A DNA stretch of 64,000 nucleotides from Hyphomonadaceae bacterium (lineage in GTDB: Bacteria; Pseudomonadota; Alphaproteobacteria; Caulobacterales; Hyphomonadaceae), in NCBI GenBank assembly GCA_022844475.1, contig JALHLR010000011.1:17577-81576 (forward strand), written 5' to 3'. Below the pieces are notes generated by a model. That model had not been told where the DNA came from. It worked only from the letters and a program-made list of their open reading frames with translations, and searched no databases. The position numbers and the translations under genes were made by a program. Position 1 is the stretch's first letter. The number at the start of each line of letters is the position of its first letter. Positions 35,197 through 45,105 of the stretch are shown piece by piece.

Positions 35197-35721
35197 ATGG
35201 CGATCTACGAGCTCGACGGGGTGAAGCCGCAGTGCGACGCCGACAGCTGGGTGGCGGAAAACGCAGTTGTCATCGGCAATATCGTTCTGAAGCGTGGGGC
35301 GAGCGTGTGGTTCGGCGCGACGCTGCGTGGGGACAATGATCCGATCACGATTGGCGAGAATTCGAACGTGCAGGACGGATCGGTGCTGCACACGGATGTG
35401 GGGCAGCCGCTGGACATCGGCGCGAACTGCACGATCGGGCATATGGTGATGCTGCATGGCTGCACGATCGGCGAGAACACGCTGATCGGGATCGGGTCGA
35501 TCATTCTCAATGGCGCGAAGATCGGGAAGAATTGCCTGATCGGGGCGAACTCCCTGATCACCGAGGGCAAGGTTATCCCCGACGGCTCGATGGTAATGGG
35601 CGCGCCGGGCAAGGTGGTGCGGGAGTTGAGCGAGCAACAGGTGCAGATGATTACCGGTTCGGCGCATCACTATGCTGAGAACTGGAGGCGGTATGCGCGG
35701 GGGTTGAAGCGGTTGGGCTAG
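35197..35721 (+). CDS. Gamma-class carbonic anhydrase family protein (left-handed beta-helix)
   Basis: A 174-residue hexapeptide-repeat protein of the gamma-carbonic anhydrase/YrdA family. Successive repeats run from [12 protein letters not shown] to [20 protein letters not shown]. The zinc histidines are present (VLHTD, then [10 protein letters not shown]). The short C-terminal helix closes the fold. Members hydrate carbon dioxide or are inactive structural homologues; activity cannot be decided here. GGCAG-rich sequence precedes the ATG. Its stop overlaps the convergent unknown gene by 4 bases. Confidence 0.92.
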   Translation: MAIYELDGVKPQCDADSWVAENAVVIGNIVLKRGASVWFGATLRGDNDPITIGENSNVQDGSVLHTDVGQPLDIGANCTIGHMVMLHGCTIGENTLIGIGSIILNGAKIGKNCLIGANSLITEGKVIPDGSMVMGAPGKVVRELSEQQVQMITGSAHHYAENWRRYARGLKRLG

Positions 35722-36500
35722 ACGCCGTACGCGCGCCTGAATGCCTCGAACGGTGCGCTCGTAAACAGCACCTGATACGGGAACACGCGATGCGGGGCGG
35801 TCATATCCAGGTCTGGCAGTGCTGCAAGGAACGCGTCCCGGACTTCGGGGCGAATGTGCGCCCGGAAATCGATGAACTGTCCCCAGGTTGACATGCCGTG
35901 CAGATAGGGCGGGCCATTGCGCGGCTCGCGCGAAGCTGCGAACTCCGCCGGAAACAGCCGCCTGTAGGCTTCGAGATTGTAGAGCCAGGACCCGCCATCC
36001 ACGCGGCTGGCTGCAGGGTATTCGCGCGCGAGCCAGCCAGACATTTCGCGCAGTTCAGCGCGTCGCTCCGCGACCCGCGATGAATGGAGCGGGCCGACGT
36101 CAGTATTCTGAACCCGATTGCCGAAGTGAATTCGAACCATCCCTTCATCGTTCGGCGGTTCGCAGGCGAAGCACCCGAACTGGATGCGACCGGGCAGAAG
36201 CACGGCGGAACCATCGCCGGCTGACGCGAGAGCGGCGAACAGGCGTTCGACGCGAGAATCATGGGAGAGGGACGCGATGCCATCGGTGAGAACGCGCCAC
36301 TGTTCCGGCAAAGCTGCTTGTCCGGGAACGCCAAGGCCCAGGCGCCGGTGGAAGTTGGTGTAGCGCAGCAAGGTATCGTGAAGCGGCAACCCGGCGGCCC
36401 CGGCCACGCACTCGGCAAACCGGACCTGAAGGTCGACATACTCCGGTGAAAGATAGGCTGGCGATGATGGGGGCGGGCTGGTCAACGGGTCTGCATCCAC
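35718..36500 (-). CDS. Hypothetical protein
   Basis: 260 residues with no signal peptide and no membrane segment. It contains aromatic-rich conserved-looking blocks ([30 protein letters not shown], then [17 protein letters not shown] and [13 protein letters not shown]). Composition and codon use are normal for the region. I do not recognise the family. It lies between the carbonic anhydrase gene and a divergent flavin monooxygenase gene. Confidence 0.65.
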   Translation of the reverse strand: MDADPLTSPPPSSPAYLSPEYVDLQVRFAECVAGAAGLPLHDTLLRYTNFHRRLGLGVPGQAALPEQWRVLTDGIASLSHDSRVERLFAALASAGDGSAVLLPGRIQFGCFACEPPNDEGMVRIHFGNRVQNTDVGPLHSSRVAERRAELREMSGWLAREYPAASRVDGGSWLYNLEAYRRLFPAEFAASREPRNGPPYLHGMSTWGQFIDFRAHIRPEVRDAFLAALPDLDMTAPHRVFPYQVLFTSAPFEAFRRAYGV

Positions 36501-36543
36501 ACTTGAATGCTTCCATCCTAGCGTATCCGGCGGCAGCGCCTAT

Positions 36544-37527
36544 ATGTCGGCCATGGCAAAGCTTTCGGTTCTTGATCTTGCGCCCGTTGTCGAGGGTTCG
36601 ACCACGCGCGAGGCGCTCAACAACAGTCTCGACCTGGCGCGGCATGCAGAAAATCTTGGCTATCATCGCTTCTGGCTGGCCGAGCATCACAACATGCCAG
36701 GGATCGCGAGCGCCGCCACGGCGGTGGTGATCGCGCATGTTGCCGGAGGAACGTCGACGATCCGCGTGGGGGCAGGCGGGATCATGCTGCCGAACCACGC
36801 GCCACTGATGGTAGCCGAGGCGTTCGGCACGCTGGCGGAGCTTCATCCAGGTCGGATCGACCTCGGACTGGGGCGGGCGCCGGGGACGGATCAGGCAACG
36901 ATGCGTGCGCTGCGCCGCTATATGGGCGGGGCCGACACGTTTCCGCAGGATGTGGTCGAGCTGATGGGCTGGTTCGAGCCGCCTGTGCCGGGCCAGACGA
37001 TACAGGCTGTGCCGGGGTCTGGCGCGGACGTGCAGATGTGGATCCTCGGCTCGTCGCTGTTCGGTGCGCAACTCGCGGCGCATCTGGGGCTGCCTTATGC
37101 GTTCGCGTCGCACTTTGCGCCGGGCGACATGATGGACGCGGTCCAGATCTATCGCGAGAGCTTCAGGCCGTCGCCGCGCTTGCAGGAACCCTATGTGATG
37201 CTGGGTCTCAACGTGATTGCAGCCGAGACCGACGATGAAGCGAAGCTGCTGTTCACCTCGATCCAGCAGGCATTCGCGAACCTGCGCATGGGCCGGCCCG
37301 GCAAGATGCCGCCGCCGAAGGCAGATCTCAAACTCGACCCGATGGTGGAGCAGGGGATCCTGCAGGCCTTGTCGTGTTCAGTGGTTGGTGGGCCTGACAA
37401 GGTGAAGCGCGGGATTGCGGCGTTTGTCGCGCAGACCGGAGCAGATGAGCTGATGGTGGCGGGCTCGGTGTGGGATCACAAGCTGCGGCTGCGTAGCTAT
37501 GAGATCGCGGCGGCGGCCATAAGCTAG
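36544..37527 (+). CDS. Luciferase-like monooxygenase (LLM class flavin oxidoreductase)
   Basis: A 327-residue TIM-barrel flavoprotein. [22 protein letters not shown] is the signature of the LLM single-domain class that uses FMNH2. [17 protein letters not shown] and the C-terminal block [16 protein letters not shown] are also typical. Substrate is not known; relatives include alkane and amine oxygenases. Start is either the ATG at 36544 or the next one at 36553. No partner flavin reductase is nearby. Confidence 0.9.
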   Translation: MSAMAKLSVLDLAPVVEGSTTREALNNSLDLARHAENLGYHRFWLAEHHNMPGIASAATAVVIAHVAGGTSTIRVGAGGIMLPNHAPLMVAEAFGTLAELHPGRIDLGLGRAPGTDQATMRALRRYMGGADTFPQDVVELMGWFEPPVPGQTIQAVPGSGADVQMWILGSSLFGAQLAAHLGLPYAFASHFAPGDMMDAVQIYRESFRPSPRLQEPYVMLGLNVIAAETDDEAKLLFTSIQQAFANLRMGRPGKMPPPKADLKLDPMVEQGILQALSCSVVGGPDKVKRGIAAFVAQTGADELMVAGSVWDHKLRLRSYEIAAAAIS

Positions 37528-37551
37528 CGTTCCAAGCTTGTGCTTTCCGGT

Positions 37552-39897
37552 CTACCCGCGTGAGTCGCGCTTGCCGGCTGGCTTGCCGCGGAAGGGTTTG
37601 CCCCCCGGTTTGCCGCCGAAGGATTTTGCGAACGGTTTGTCGCCCCTGGGCTTGAATGATTTGCCGGCGGGGCCTTTGGGGCCGCGTGGCTTGAAGCCTT
37701 CGGGGCGGTCGCTGTCGCGGCTGCGACGTTCAGCGAGGCGCGTGTCGGCGTGCGGCTTGGCGGGGCGAGCGACGGGGGTGTCTGCTTCGGGCGTCCACTT
37801 GCGCTTCGGCGGTGCTTCGCCGGGCAGGATTGGCGCGATCTTTCCTTCGGCGCGGGCGGCGTCGCGGCGTTCCTTGCGGTTCATGCCGCTCGGGTGCAGC
37901 GGCGGCGGGGCGCCCTTGTCCTGAGCGGGTGCAGCCGATTTGAGCGATGAATAAACCGGGTCTGCGGCGAGTTTTGCGCGTTCCTGGTCGCGTTGCTGAT
38001 GGCGTGCGGCGCGGGCTTCGTCGCGGCCGGAGCGTTTGAAGTCTTCGCGCGGCGGACGGGCGTCGCTGCGTGCCTCGCGCACGGGGCGCTCGCCATACTC
38101 GCGTTTGGGACGCGGGGGGCGATCACCGAAGTCGCGCGTCTCGCGAATGGGACCATCTTCGCGCGGCGCACGATCGACGCGGGCGCCATCGTCGCGACGG
38201 GCGCGCATCGGGTGCGTGCTGTCATTGGGCCCGGGGGCAGTCGTGGGCTCGATCTGGATCTTGTCGTCCTGCGTGTCGCGGACGGCGATGGCGAAGGCTT
38301 CGGCGGCGTGACCGACGATCTCGAATTTCGTTTCGTCGCCGAAGATGCGGATCGGGCCGATCTCGGCCTTGGTGATGTGGCCGACGCGGCAGATCAGGGG
38401 CAGGATCCATTTCGGATCGGCGTTGCGCTGGCGGCCGACATTGAGGCGGAACCAGACGCCGTCGCCTTCGGACGCGACGAAGCCGCGTTCGGCGCGGCCG
38501 CGCGGGGCGGGGCGTTCCGAAAAGTCTCTCGGGCCGGATTGGCGTTCGAAGGTCTGCGCGTTGCGCATGCGGCCGTCGTCCGACACGTCTTCCGGCTCGG
38601 GCAGCTCGTTGCGCAGGAGGCCGATCAGGGCGGCGGCCAGCTGTTCGGCGGGGACGGTCTCCGCGAGTTGCTTCGCGATGCCCTGGTCCTCGTCCGTGAT
38701 GGATGCGCTGAGCGACGGGTGGGCGAGGAGGCGTTGGCGGTCCTGCTCGCGGATTTCCTTCGCCGTGGGCGGGCCACTCCAGGTGGCCTCGATATTGGCG
38801 GAGGCGAGCACTTGTTCGGTGCGGCGGCGCTTGGTGTGCGTGACCAGGAGGATCGACACACCCTTCTTGCCGGCGCGGCCTGTGCGGCCTGAACGGTGAA
38901 GGAGGGTGGCCTTGTTGGTCGGCAGGTCTGCATGGATGACGAGGCCGAGGTCGGGCAAGTCGAGGCCGCGGGCGGCGACGTCGGTGGCGACGCAGACTTT
39001 CGCATGGCCGTCGCGCAGGGCCTGCAGCGCGTCGTTGCGTTCGCGCTGGCCCATTTCGCCGGAGAGGCCGACGGCGTGGAAGCCACGCTCGCGCAGGGCG
39101 GCGTGGAGATGGCGCACGGCTTCGCGTGTGGCGCAGAAGACGAGGGCGCGGCCGGCTTCGAAATAGCGCAGCACGTTGACGACGGCGCGCTCTGTGTCGC
39201 CCGGGGAGACGCGCATGGCGCGGTAGTCGATGTCGCCGTGCGGTTCGGTGGCGCTGGTGGTGTCGATGCGGACGGCGTCGCGCTGGTAGTTCTTCGCGAG
39301 CATGGCGATGCCGCGCGCGATTGTGGCGGAGAACAGGAGCGTGCGGCGGGTTTCGGCGTTGGTCGCGTCAAGCAGTGTTTCGAGTTCTTCGCGGAAGCCG
39401 AGGTCGAGCATTTCGTCGGCCTCGTCGAGAACTGCGACCTGCAGCGCGGAGAGATCGAGATAGCCCTTGGTAAGGTGGTCGCAGAGGCGGCCCGGCGTTC
39501 CGATGACGATATGGGCGCCGCGGGAGAACAGTTGCTGTTCAGCGCGCACGCTCATGCCGCCGACGGCGACGACAATGCGTGCGCCGGTGTCGGCGTAGAG
39601 CCATTCGAACTCGCGGCTGATCTGCATGGCAAGTTCGCGGGTCGGCGCGATAATCAGGGCGCGGGGGCGGTTGACATGGTCGAACCGTTCGGACTCGCCG
39701 AGCAGGGTCGAGGCGAGCGCGAGACCGAAAGCGACGGTCTTGCCCGAGCCGGTCTGGGCGGAGACCAGAAGGTCGGCGTGGGGACGGTCTGGGTTCTGAT
39801 CAGCCTCGACAACGGCGAGCTGGACGGAGGTCGGCTGGTCGTAACCACGCGCAGCAAGAGCGCGGTCGAGCGCGGGATGGACGGTCGGGAAGGGCAT
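37552..39897 (-). CDS. DEAD-box RNA helicase with C-terminal RNA-binding domain
   Basis: A 781-residue helicase. Motifs in order: Q motif (GYDQPTSVQLAV), I (AQTGSGKTVAFG), Ia (APTRELAMQI), II (DEAD at VLDEADEML), III (LLFSATIA), then RecA2 motifs (ATDVAARGLD, HRSGRTGRAGKKG). A DbpA-type RNA-binding domain follows (KWILPLICRVGHITKAEIG). The last 230 residues are a basic, arginine/glycine/aspartate/lysine-rich tail typical of RNA chaperone helicases such as DeaD/RhlE types. It probably acts in ribosome assembly or RNA turnover, including in the cold. The gene stands alone on its strand. Confidence 0.93.
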   Translation of the reverse strand: MPFPTVHPALDRALAARGYDQPTSVQLAVVEADQNPDRPHADLLVSAQTGSGKTVAFGLALASTLLGESERFDHVNRPRALIIAPTRELAMQISREFEWLYADTGARIVVAVGGMSVRAEQQLFSRGAHIVIGTPGRLCDHLTKGYLDLSALQVAVLDEADEMLDLGFREELETLLDATNAETRRTLLFSATIARGIAMLAKNYQRDAVRIDTTSATEPHGDIDYRAMRVSPGDTERAVVNVLRYFEAGRALVFCATREAVRHLHAALRERGFHAVGLSGEMGQRERNDALQALRDGHAKVCVATDVAARGLDLPDLGLVIHADLPTNKATLLHRSGRTGRAGKKGVSILLVTHTKRRRTEQVLASANIEATWSGPPTAKEIREQDRQRLLAHPSLSASITDEDQGIAKQLAETVPAEQLAAALIGLLRNELPEPEDVSDDGRMRNAQTFERQSGPRDFSERPAPRGRAERGFVASEGDGVWFRLNVGRQRNADPKWILPLICRVGHITKAEIGPIRIFGDETKFEIVGHAAEAFAIAVRDTQDDKIQIEPTTAPGPNDSTHPMRARRDDGARVDRAPREDGPIRETRDFGDRPPRPKREYGERPVREARSDARPPREDFKRSGRDEARAARHQQRDQERAKLAADPVYSSLKSAAPAQDKGAPPPLHPSGMNRKERRDAARAEGKIAPILPGEAPPKRKWTPEADTPVARPAKPHADTRLAERRSRDSDRPEGFKPRGPKGPAGKSFKPRGDKPFAKSFGGKPGGKPFRGKPAGKRDSRG

Positions 39898-40035
39898 TGT
39901 GGGTCGTTTTCAAAATCGGGGCGGGCCGTCCCGTTAGCGGGATTCAGGTCGCGGGGAGGCCGGGTCTGGCGCGCGTCCCATACAGCAATTGCGGATAAAT
40001 GCCACCCTGCAAACGGCAGACACAAAGGGGGCGCG

Positions 40036-40767
40036 TCAGACTACCGCGCCGAAAATCATGCCGATTCCGGCGGTAACCAACATGGCTATGACGCCCCAGA
40101 ACACCACGCGGCCGACGGATTTCCAGACATTGGCTCCCCCGGCCTGAGCGCCGAGATAGCCCAGCAGTCCGAGGAACAGCACGGAGGCCGCGCCCACGGT
40201 GAGTTCAAGGTTACCGGCTGGCGCCAGCAGGAGGGCCAGGAGCGGCAGGGCCGCGCCAAGGGCGAAGGTGATGGCCGACGTGATGGCGGCCTGGATGGGG
40301 CGAGCGGTGGTGATCTCGGAGATTCCGAGTTCGTCCCGCGCGTGAGCCTTCAGTGCGTCCTTCGCTGTGAGCTGATCGGCGACCTGCCTTGCCAGTGAGG
40401 GTTCGAGGCCGCGGTCGACATAGATCTGCGTCAGCTCCTGGCGTTCCATTTCGGGGCTGTCGGCAAGTTCTCGGGTTTCCTTGGCGAGGTCGGCCTTTTC
40501 GGTGTCGGATTGCGAACTGACGGAGACGTATTCGCCCGCCGCCATCGACATGGCGCCGGCGACGAGGCCTGCAGCGCCCGCGACGAGGATCGCGGCGCGA
40601 TCCGTGCCCGCGGCGGCGACGCCGACGATCAGGCTTGCGGTCGAAACGATTCCGTCATTGGCGCCAAGTACCGCTGCCCGCAGCCAGCCTATGCGCGCGA
40701 CGGCATGGCGTTCGATGTGGGGCTTCGAGCGTGGCATTGGCGCCTCTGTGCTGACGGGCGCCACCAT
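40036..40767 (-). CDS. VIT1/CCC1-type iron/manganese transporter family protein
   Basis: A 243-residue membrane protein with five predicted helices. ARIGWLRAAVLGANDGIVST and AAGEYVSVSSQSDTEKADL are the signature blocks of the VIT family, which exports or stores Fe2+/Mn2+. Between helices 2 and 3 there is a charged cytoplasmic insertion (RGLEPSLARQVADQLTAKDA) as in bacterial members. The start could also be 10 codons later at 40737. Divergent from the sulfatase gene by about 60 bp. Confidence 0.9.
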   Translation of the reverse strand: MVAPVSTEAPMPRSKPHIERHAVARIGWLRAAVLGANDGIVSTASLIVGVAAAGTDRAAILVAGAAGLVAGAMSMAAGEYVSVSSQSDTEKADLAKETRELADSPEMERQELTQIYVDRGLEPSLARQVADQLTAKDALKAHARDELGISEITTARPIQAAITSAITFALGAALPLLALLLAPAGNLELTVGAASVLFLGLLGYLGAQAGGANVWKSVGRVVFWGVIAMLVTAGIGMIFGAVV

Positions 40768-40818
40768 CGGCCTTGCCAGTCGAGATGTCGATGCGGCAAC
40801 CTTGGTTTCTGCGAGATC

Positions 40819-40832
40819 GGGAGGGACCGTTG
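40819..40832 (+). promoter_or_regulatory. Ribosome site that sets a TTG start
   Basis: GGGAGG (40819-40824) lies 5 bases before TTG (40830). This start gives a clean lipoprotein signal peptide. Upstream in-frame start codons at 40773, 40785 and 40791 lack such a site. Confidence 0.7.
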
Positions 40833-42536
40833 CGACGCATTCTCTCTGGGTTCCTGTTGGTCGTCACGGCTCTGCTTGCGGGCTCATGCGCGCTGGATGC
40901 TCCAGTAGCCGGATCAGGCGATGAGGCATCGCGTCTGCGACCCAACATCGTGCTGATGATGGTGGAAGACCTGAGTCCGCGCATCGGAGCTTTTGGCGAC
41001 GGCCTGGCGCGTACCCCGAACCTGGACAGACTTGCGCGGGAGGGCGTGCGCTACACGCATGTTTTCGCCACCGCTGGCGTTTGTGCACCGAGCCGGGCCG
41101 CGCTGATAACCGGCATGAACCAGGTGTCGATCACGGCGCAGCATATGCGCACGACGGACTACGTGTGGTCGGATGGTTCGGGGCGACGGGGATACGAAGC
41201 CGCGCCTCCGTCTTTCGTGAAGGCTTTTCCGGAGCTGCTGCGTGCGGCCGGGTACTACACGACGAACAATTCGAAGACGGACTATCAGGTCGGCTCGCCC
41301 TTCACGGTGTGGGACGAGAACGGCGCGCAGGCGCACTGGAAGAACCGGCCTGAAGGCATGCCTTTCTTCGCGATGTACAGCCTGACCGCGACACATGAGA
41401 GCTCGCTCTTCCCCCCGGATTCGATCGAGCGGCGCTTCCCCGGCACGGGTGCGGTGTTGCGCGCTTTCGAGTCCCAGCGCAACGCCTTGTCATTCCGGAC
41501 GCGACCTGAAGATGTTGTCGTGCCACCCTACTATCCGGACACGCCGACGGTGCGGGCCGACATCGCGCGGCAGTACGACGACGTGCAGCTGATGGACGCC
41601 TGGGTTGGCGAGCGCATGGCGGAGTTGGAGCGCGAGGGTGTGCTCGACAACACGATCGTCATATGGACGACGGATCATGGCGACGGCCTTCCCCGCGCCA
41701 AGCGATCACTCTACGACAGCGGTCTCAACGTCCCCATGATCATTCGCTTCCCCGACGGACGTGACGCGGGCACGGTGGATACGCGGCTCATCTCGTTCGT
41801 CGACCTTGCGCCGACCGTTCTGACGCTGGCGGGTGCCGAGCGCCCCGCGTACCTGCAGGGGATCGACATGCTGGGGCAACAGGGTGCTGCGCAGGCGCGC
41901 GTGTACGCAGCGAGGGACCGACTTGATGAGTCACCGGATCTTGGGCGCGCCGTGCGGACACGGGATTTCAAGTACATCGTCAACGAGCGGCCGGACGCGA
42001 TGTTCTACCTGCCGTTGTCGTTCCGCGAGAACCTGCCGATGATGGCGGAGATGCGGAAGCTGGCAGGGGAGGGCAGGCTGTCTCCACTGCACGCAGGCTA
42101 CTTCGCAACGCCGCGCCCGGCCGAGGAGTTGTATGACCTGCGCCTTGATCCGCATGAGGTGCGCAATCTTGCTGACGATCCCGCGCATGCAGGCGTGAAG
42201 GCGGAGCTGTCAGCTGCGCTGTCAACGTGGCGTGCAAGGGTGGGCGATCCGGGCCTGATGCCGGAGGACCAGATGATCAAGGCGGCTTGGGGCGCTGAGA
42301 GCCAGCCGCAGACGGCTGCGCCATTTATCACGGCCTCGCAGGACGCGCAGGGCGTTTCGGTCATGTTGGCGAGCGCGACTGAAGGCGCTTCGATCGGATA
42401 CCGACTTGCGGGCGAGGTGCGATGGCGTCTCTACGCGGGTCCGTTCAATGCCGAGACTGGACAGCGGATTGAGGCGAAGGCGACCCGGTACGGATTCAAG
42501 GAGAGCGACGTGTCGGTGAGAACAGTTGGCGACTGA
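40830..42536 (+). CDS. Sulfatase, lipoprotein
   Basis: A 568-residue sulfatase of the alkaline phosphatase superfamily. The formylglycine motif is C85-A-P-S-R in GVCAPSRAALITG, so the cysteine must be converted by a maturation enzyme, which is not encoded here. Metal ligands appear in NIVLMMVEDLSPR and IWTTDHGDGLPR. The N-terminus is a lipoprotein signal with lipobox LAGSC (C20) when the TTG at 40830 is used. Substrates are probably sulfate esters of glycans (inference). Unlike sugar-utilisation loci, no transporter or glycosidase gene is adjacent. Confidence 0.88.
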   Translation: MRRILSGFLLVVTALLAGSCALDAPVAGSGDEASRLRPNIVLMMVEDLSPRIGAFGDGLARTPNLDRLAREGVRYTHVFATAGVCAPSRAALITGMNQVSITAQHMRTTDYVWSDGSGRRGYEAAPPSFVKAFPELLRAAGYYTTNNSKTDYQVGSPFTVWDENGAQAHWKNRPEGMPFFAMYSLTATHESSLFPPDSIERRFPGTGAVLRAFESQRNALSFRTRPEDVVVPPYYPDTPTVRADIARQYDDVQLMDAWVGERMAELEREGVLDNTIVIWTTDHGDGLPRAKRSLYDSGLNVPMIIRFPDGRDAGTVDTRLISFVDLAPTVLTLAGAERPAYLQGIDMLGQQGAAQARVYAARDRLDESPDLGRAVRTRDFKYIVNERPDAMFYLPLSFRENLPMMAEMRKLAGEGRLSPLHAGYFATPRPAEELYDLRLDPHEVRNLADDPAHAGVKAELSAALSTWRARVGDPGLMPEDQMIKAAWGAESQPQTAAPFITASQDAQGVSVMLASATEGASIGYRLAGEVRWRLYAGPFNAETGQRIEAKATRYGFKESDVSVRTVGD

Positions 42537-42539
42537 CGC

Positions 42540-43136
42540 CTACTGCACTTCGTCCGTGTCCCAGACGCCGCGGACGGCGATGTCGTTCTCGACGCCGATA
42601 TTGTACCAGGCGAGCCGGTCCTTCGAGGCGTTGACGATGATGAAGTGCTCATGCGGCTTCACGGCGAGCGTCAGCTGGTTGCGGAGCTGCTGGATGGTCT
42701 GTTTCGAACGGAGCACCCACATGTCGCCGGCAGCGCGGGTCATCTTGCCGGCTTCGCGGAGTACACGCTCGAAGCGCTCATTGCCCGACAGCAGACGCGC
42801 GGCGATGAAATAATTGCAGACCGGGACTTCCGTCTCGCCCGCATCGAGGCGCGGGTCGCCGAACTTGCGCTTCTTCGGGCCCTTGAAGTCCCAGCGCAGG
42901 TTGGGGTGGTGGTCGGCGCGGTGGTACTCTGTGTCCGTCCCGCAGGCGATGTAGGTGCCGGCCTGGACGCGGCCTTCCTTCAGAAAGTCGATCAGGCGGG
43001 TTCGTGGGTAGGGGCCGTATTCCTTGTCGGCGATCCTGATGCGCCACTTCACGCCTTCGAAGGGAGGCGGCGGCGTGTGCAGCCCCTCGTCGTCACCTGT
43101 TTCCACAGGTTGCCTGAGTTCCAGAGTGTCACTCAT
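42540..43136 (-). CDS. Hypothetical protein with a GYF_2-like domain
   Basis: 198 residues. The segment KEYGPYPRTRLIDFLKEGRV (about 38-57) followed by QAGTYIACG matches the GYF_2 pattern (a YGP loop then a helix), a small putative peptide-binding domain. The rest is a mixed alpha/beta region ending VENDIAVRGVWDTDEVQ. No signal peptide. Adjacent convergent sulfatase gene ends 3 bp away. Role unknown. Confidence 0.7.
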   Translation of the reverse strand: MSDTLELRQPVETGDDEGLHTPPPPFEGVKWRIRIADKEYGPYPRTRLIDFLKEGRVQAGTYIACGTDTEYHRADHHPNLRWDFKGPKKRKFGDPRLDAGETEVPVCNYFIAARLLSGNERFERVLREAGKMTRAAGDMWVLRSKQTIQQLRNQLTLAVKPHEHFIIVNASKDRLAWYNIGVENDIAVRGVWDTDEVQ

Positions 43137-43228
43137 CAGACAGCGTGTTCCGCTAACCGCTCTTTGGGTCTAGTTGTAGGGGAAGCCACCTTGTCCAAAG
43201 GTAAACGAAAGCCTGCAGGAGACGCCTC

Positions 43229-44014
43229 ATGAGCGCTTACGAATTCATCAAGACAGAGACCGAAGGCCGCCTTTTCATTGTCACCATCAACCGGCCGGAT
43301 CAGTTGAATTGCCTGCATCCGATGGGAAATGCGGAGATGGGCAAGGCTTTCGATGAGTTCGCCGCGAACCCGGACCTCTGGGTGGCGATTGTTACGGGCG
43401 CCGGGGAGAAAGCGTTCTCGGCGGGCAACGATCTGAAATTTGCAGCCTCCGGGCAGAAATCGCCCGTGCCGATGCCAGTTTCAGGGTTCGGCGGGCTGAC
43501 GTCGCGGTATGATCTCTACAAGCCGGTGATCGCGGCGGTAAACGGCTTCGCCATGGGCGGCGGGTTCGAGATCGCTCTGGCGACGGACATCATCATTGCC
43601 GCCGAGAATGCGAAGTTCGCGCTGCCCGAGCCGCGCGTCGGTTTCGCGGCGCTTGCATCCGGCATGCACCGCCTGCCGCGGCAGGTGCCCCTGAAGAAGG
43701 CTATGGGCATGATGCTGACGGGCCGGACCGTCAGCGCCGCCGAGGGCAAGGAGATCGGCTTTGTCACCGAGGTGGTACCGCAGGGCAAGGCGCTGGAGGA
43801 AGCCAAACGCTGGGCCGGGATGATCCTTGAATGCTCGCCGATGGCAATCAAGGCGACGAAGGAGACGGTGCTGACCGGTCTCAACACCGCCGACCTGAAG
43901 ACGGCGTTCGAGACAAAGGTGCCCGGCATTGCGAAGCTGATGCATTCGGCTGACCATAAGGAAGGTCCGAAGGCATTTGCTGAAAAACGCAAACCTGTGT
44001 GGCAGAACGAGTAG
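43229..44014 (+). CDS. Enoyl-CoA hydratase/isomerase family protein
   Basis: A 261-residue crotonase-fold protein. The first oxyanion block is AFSAGNDLKFA and the second NGFAMGGGFEIALATDIIIAAENA; the C-terminal GFAALASGMHRLPRQVPLKKAMGMMLTG block is standard. In FadB-type enzymes two glutamates sit in these loops: E in the GGGFEIA stretch and E in LPEPRVGF; both are present here. It hydrates or isomerises enoyl-CoA, consistent with the acyl-CoA dehydrogenases in the window. GGAGACG is well placed before the ATG. Confidence 0.92.
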   Translation: MSAYEFIKTETEGRLFIVTINRPDQLNCLHPMGNAEMGKAFDEFAANPDLWVAIVTGAGEKAFSAGNDLKFAASGQKSPVPMPVSGFGGLTSRYDLYKPVIAAVNGFAMGGGFEIALATDIIIAAENAKFALPEPRVGFAALASGMHRLPRQVPLKKAMGMMLTGRTVSAAEGKEIGFVTEVVPQGKALEEAKRWAGMILECSPMAIKATKETVLTGLNTADLKTAFETKVPGIAKLMHSADHKEGPKAFAEKRKPVWQNE

Positions 44015-44073
44015 CGCTTCAGCATTGTGGGCAACAGGCAGTCGCCGGGGGGCGAGATGACCGGAGTCTCGCC

Positions 44074-45009
44074 ATGACATCCACACCTGACTTCCGCGAA
44101 CTCGCGGCAGCGCACGGCATCGAGCTGGACCCGGATCCGTCGATGCTGCGCGCGATCGGGTCGACCGCGGAGTATTTCGGCGCCAATGCGCGTGATGCAT
44201 CCGGCGCGTACTGGATGTTGAGATCGCCGCGTCGGGGCGATGTTCAGGCTCAGTCGCGTCAGGAAAAGCGCGTGCTCGATCATGTGCGCGGCAAGTTGCC
44301 GGTCGTCGTGCCGGACTGGCAGGTGCATTCGGACAAGCTGATCGCCTATCGCGTCCTGCCCGGCGTGCCAGCGGCGGAGATCGATCCGCTGTTGGGCGAA
44401 CTGATCTGGCGCCTGCCACAGGCGAGCGTGCCGGCGATGTTCGCCGAAAGCCTGGCCGAGGCGATGGTGAAATTGCACTGGCTCGACATCGGTGCGGCCG
44501 CGGCGGCCGGCATTCCCGTGATGACGGCGGAGCAGTCGCGCGCGCGCGTGCGGCAGCGGATGGATGACTGCAACACGCTCGCGCCGGTGCCGGAGAAGCT
44601 GTGGGGGCTGTGGCAGAAGTGGATTGATGGCGACGCCTTCTGGCCGGACTTCGTCTCGCTGATAAATTGCGACATCTACCATCCGCGTCTGTTCGTGAAT
44701 GCGGACTATCGCGTCGTCGCCATCGAGAACTGGGCGGACGCCGAGGTTGGCGATCCCGCCTCAGACTTCACGCTCTACTTTGCCGCCGCAGGACGCGAAG
44801 CGATGGAAGACCTGATCGTGCGATACGAAAGGGCAGGCGGCCAGACCTGGGCCCGCATGGCCGATCAGGCTGAGATGTACTACTGGGCGAGCCCCATCAA
44901 GTTCGCCGCCTATGCCATGCGCACGGGCGACGTCGCTCACCTGATGAATGTGAAGAACATGGTGCACCGGTATGCGAGCATGCTGGAGGAGAGCGGGTAC
45001 GGGGAATAG
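44074..45009 (+). CDS. Macrolide-phosphotransferase-like protein with altered catalytic residues
   Basis: A 311-residue member of the aminoglycoside/macrolide phosphotransferase (Mph-like) family. The nucleotide-binding block YWMLRSPRRGDVQAQSR and the VPDWQVHSDKLIAYRVLPGVPA block match Mph enzymes. The catalytic loop, normally H-G-D-x-x-x-G-H, reads N198-C-D200-I-Y-H-P-R. The metal-binding I-D-W reads E218-N219-W220. The presumed base D200 remains, but the metal ligand is Asn. Activity may be reduced or lost, so this may be a pseudokinase or an enzyme with another substrate. The upstream enoyl-CoA hydratase gene is 59 bp away. Confidence 0.85.
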   Translation: MTSTPDFRELAAAHGIELDPDPSMLRAIGSTAEYFGANARDASGAYWMLRSPRRGDVQAQSRQEKRVLDHVRGKLPVVVPDWQVHSDKLIAYRVLPGVPAAEIDPLLGELIWRLPQASVPAMFAESLAEAMVKLHWLDIGAAAAAGIPVMTAEQSRARVRQRMDDCNTLAPVPEKLWGLWQKWIDGDAFWPDFVSLINCDIYHPRLFVNADYRVVAIENWADAEVGDPASDFTLYFAAAGREAMEDLIVRYERAGGQTWARMADQAEMYYWASPIKFAAYAMRTGDVAHLMNVKNMVHRYASMLEESGYGE

Positions 45010-45105
45010 AGGCCTGTAACGCTCCTGCTGCTTTCCAAGTGGCGGAGAACGAGCAACAGCGTCGCGCGGAAAGCGAGATGTAGGGGAGAGTGCGGGCAGG
45101 CTTCG

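Noticed and set aside
38896..40398. 500-codon open frame on the plus strand opposite the helicase gene
   Set aside because: It is the mirror of a GC-rich coding gene on the other strand with full helicase motifs; it has no family features.
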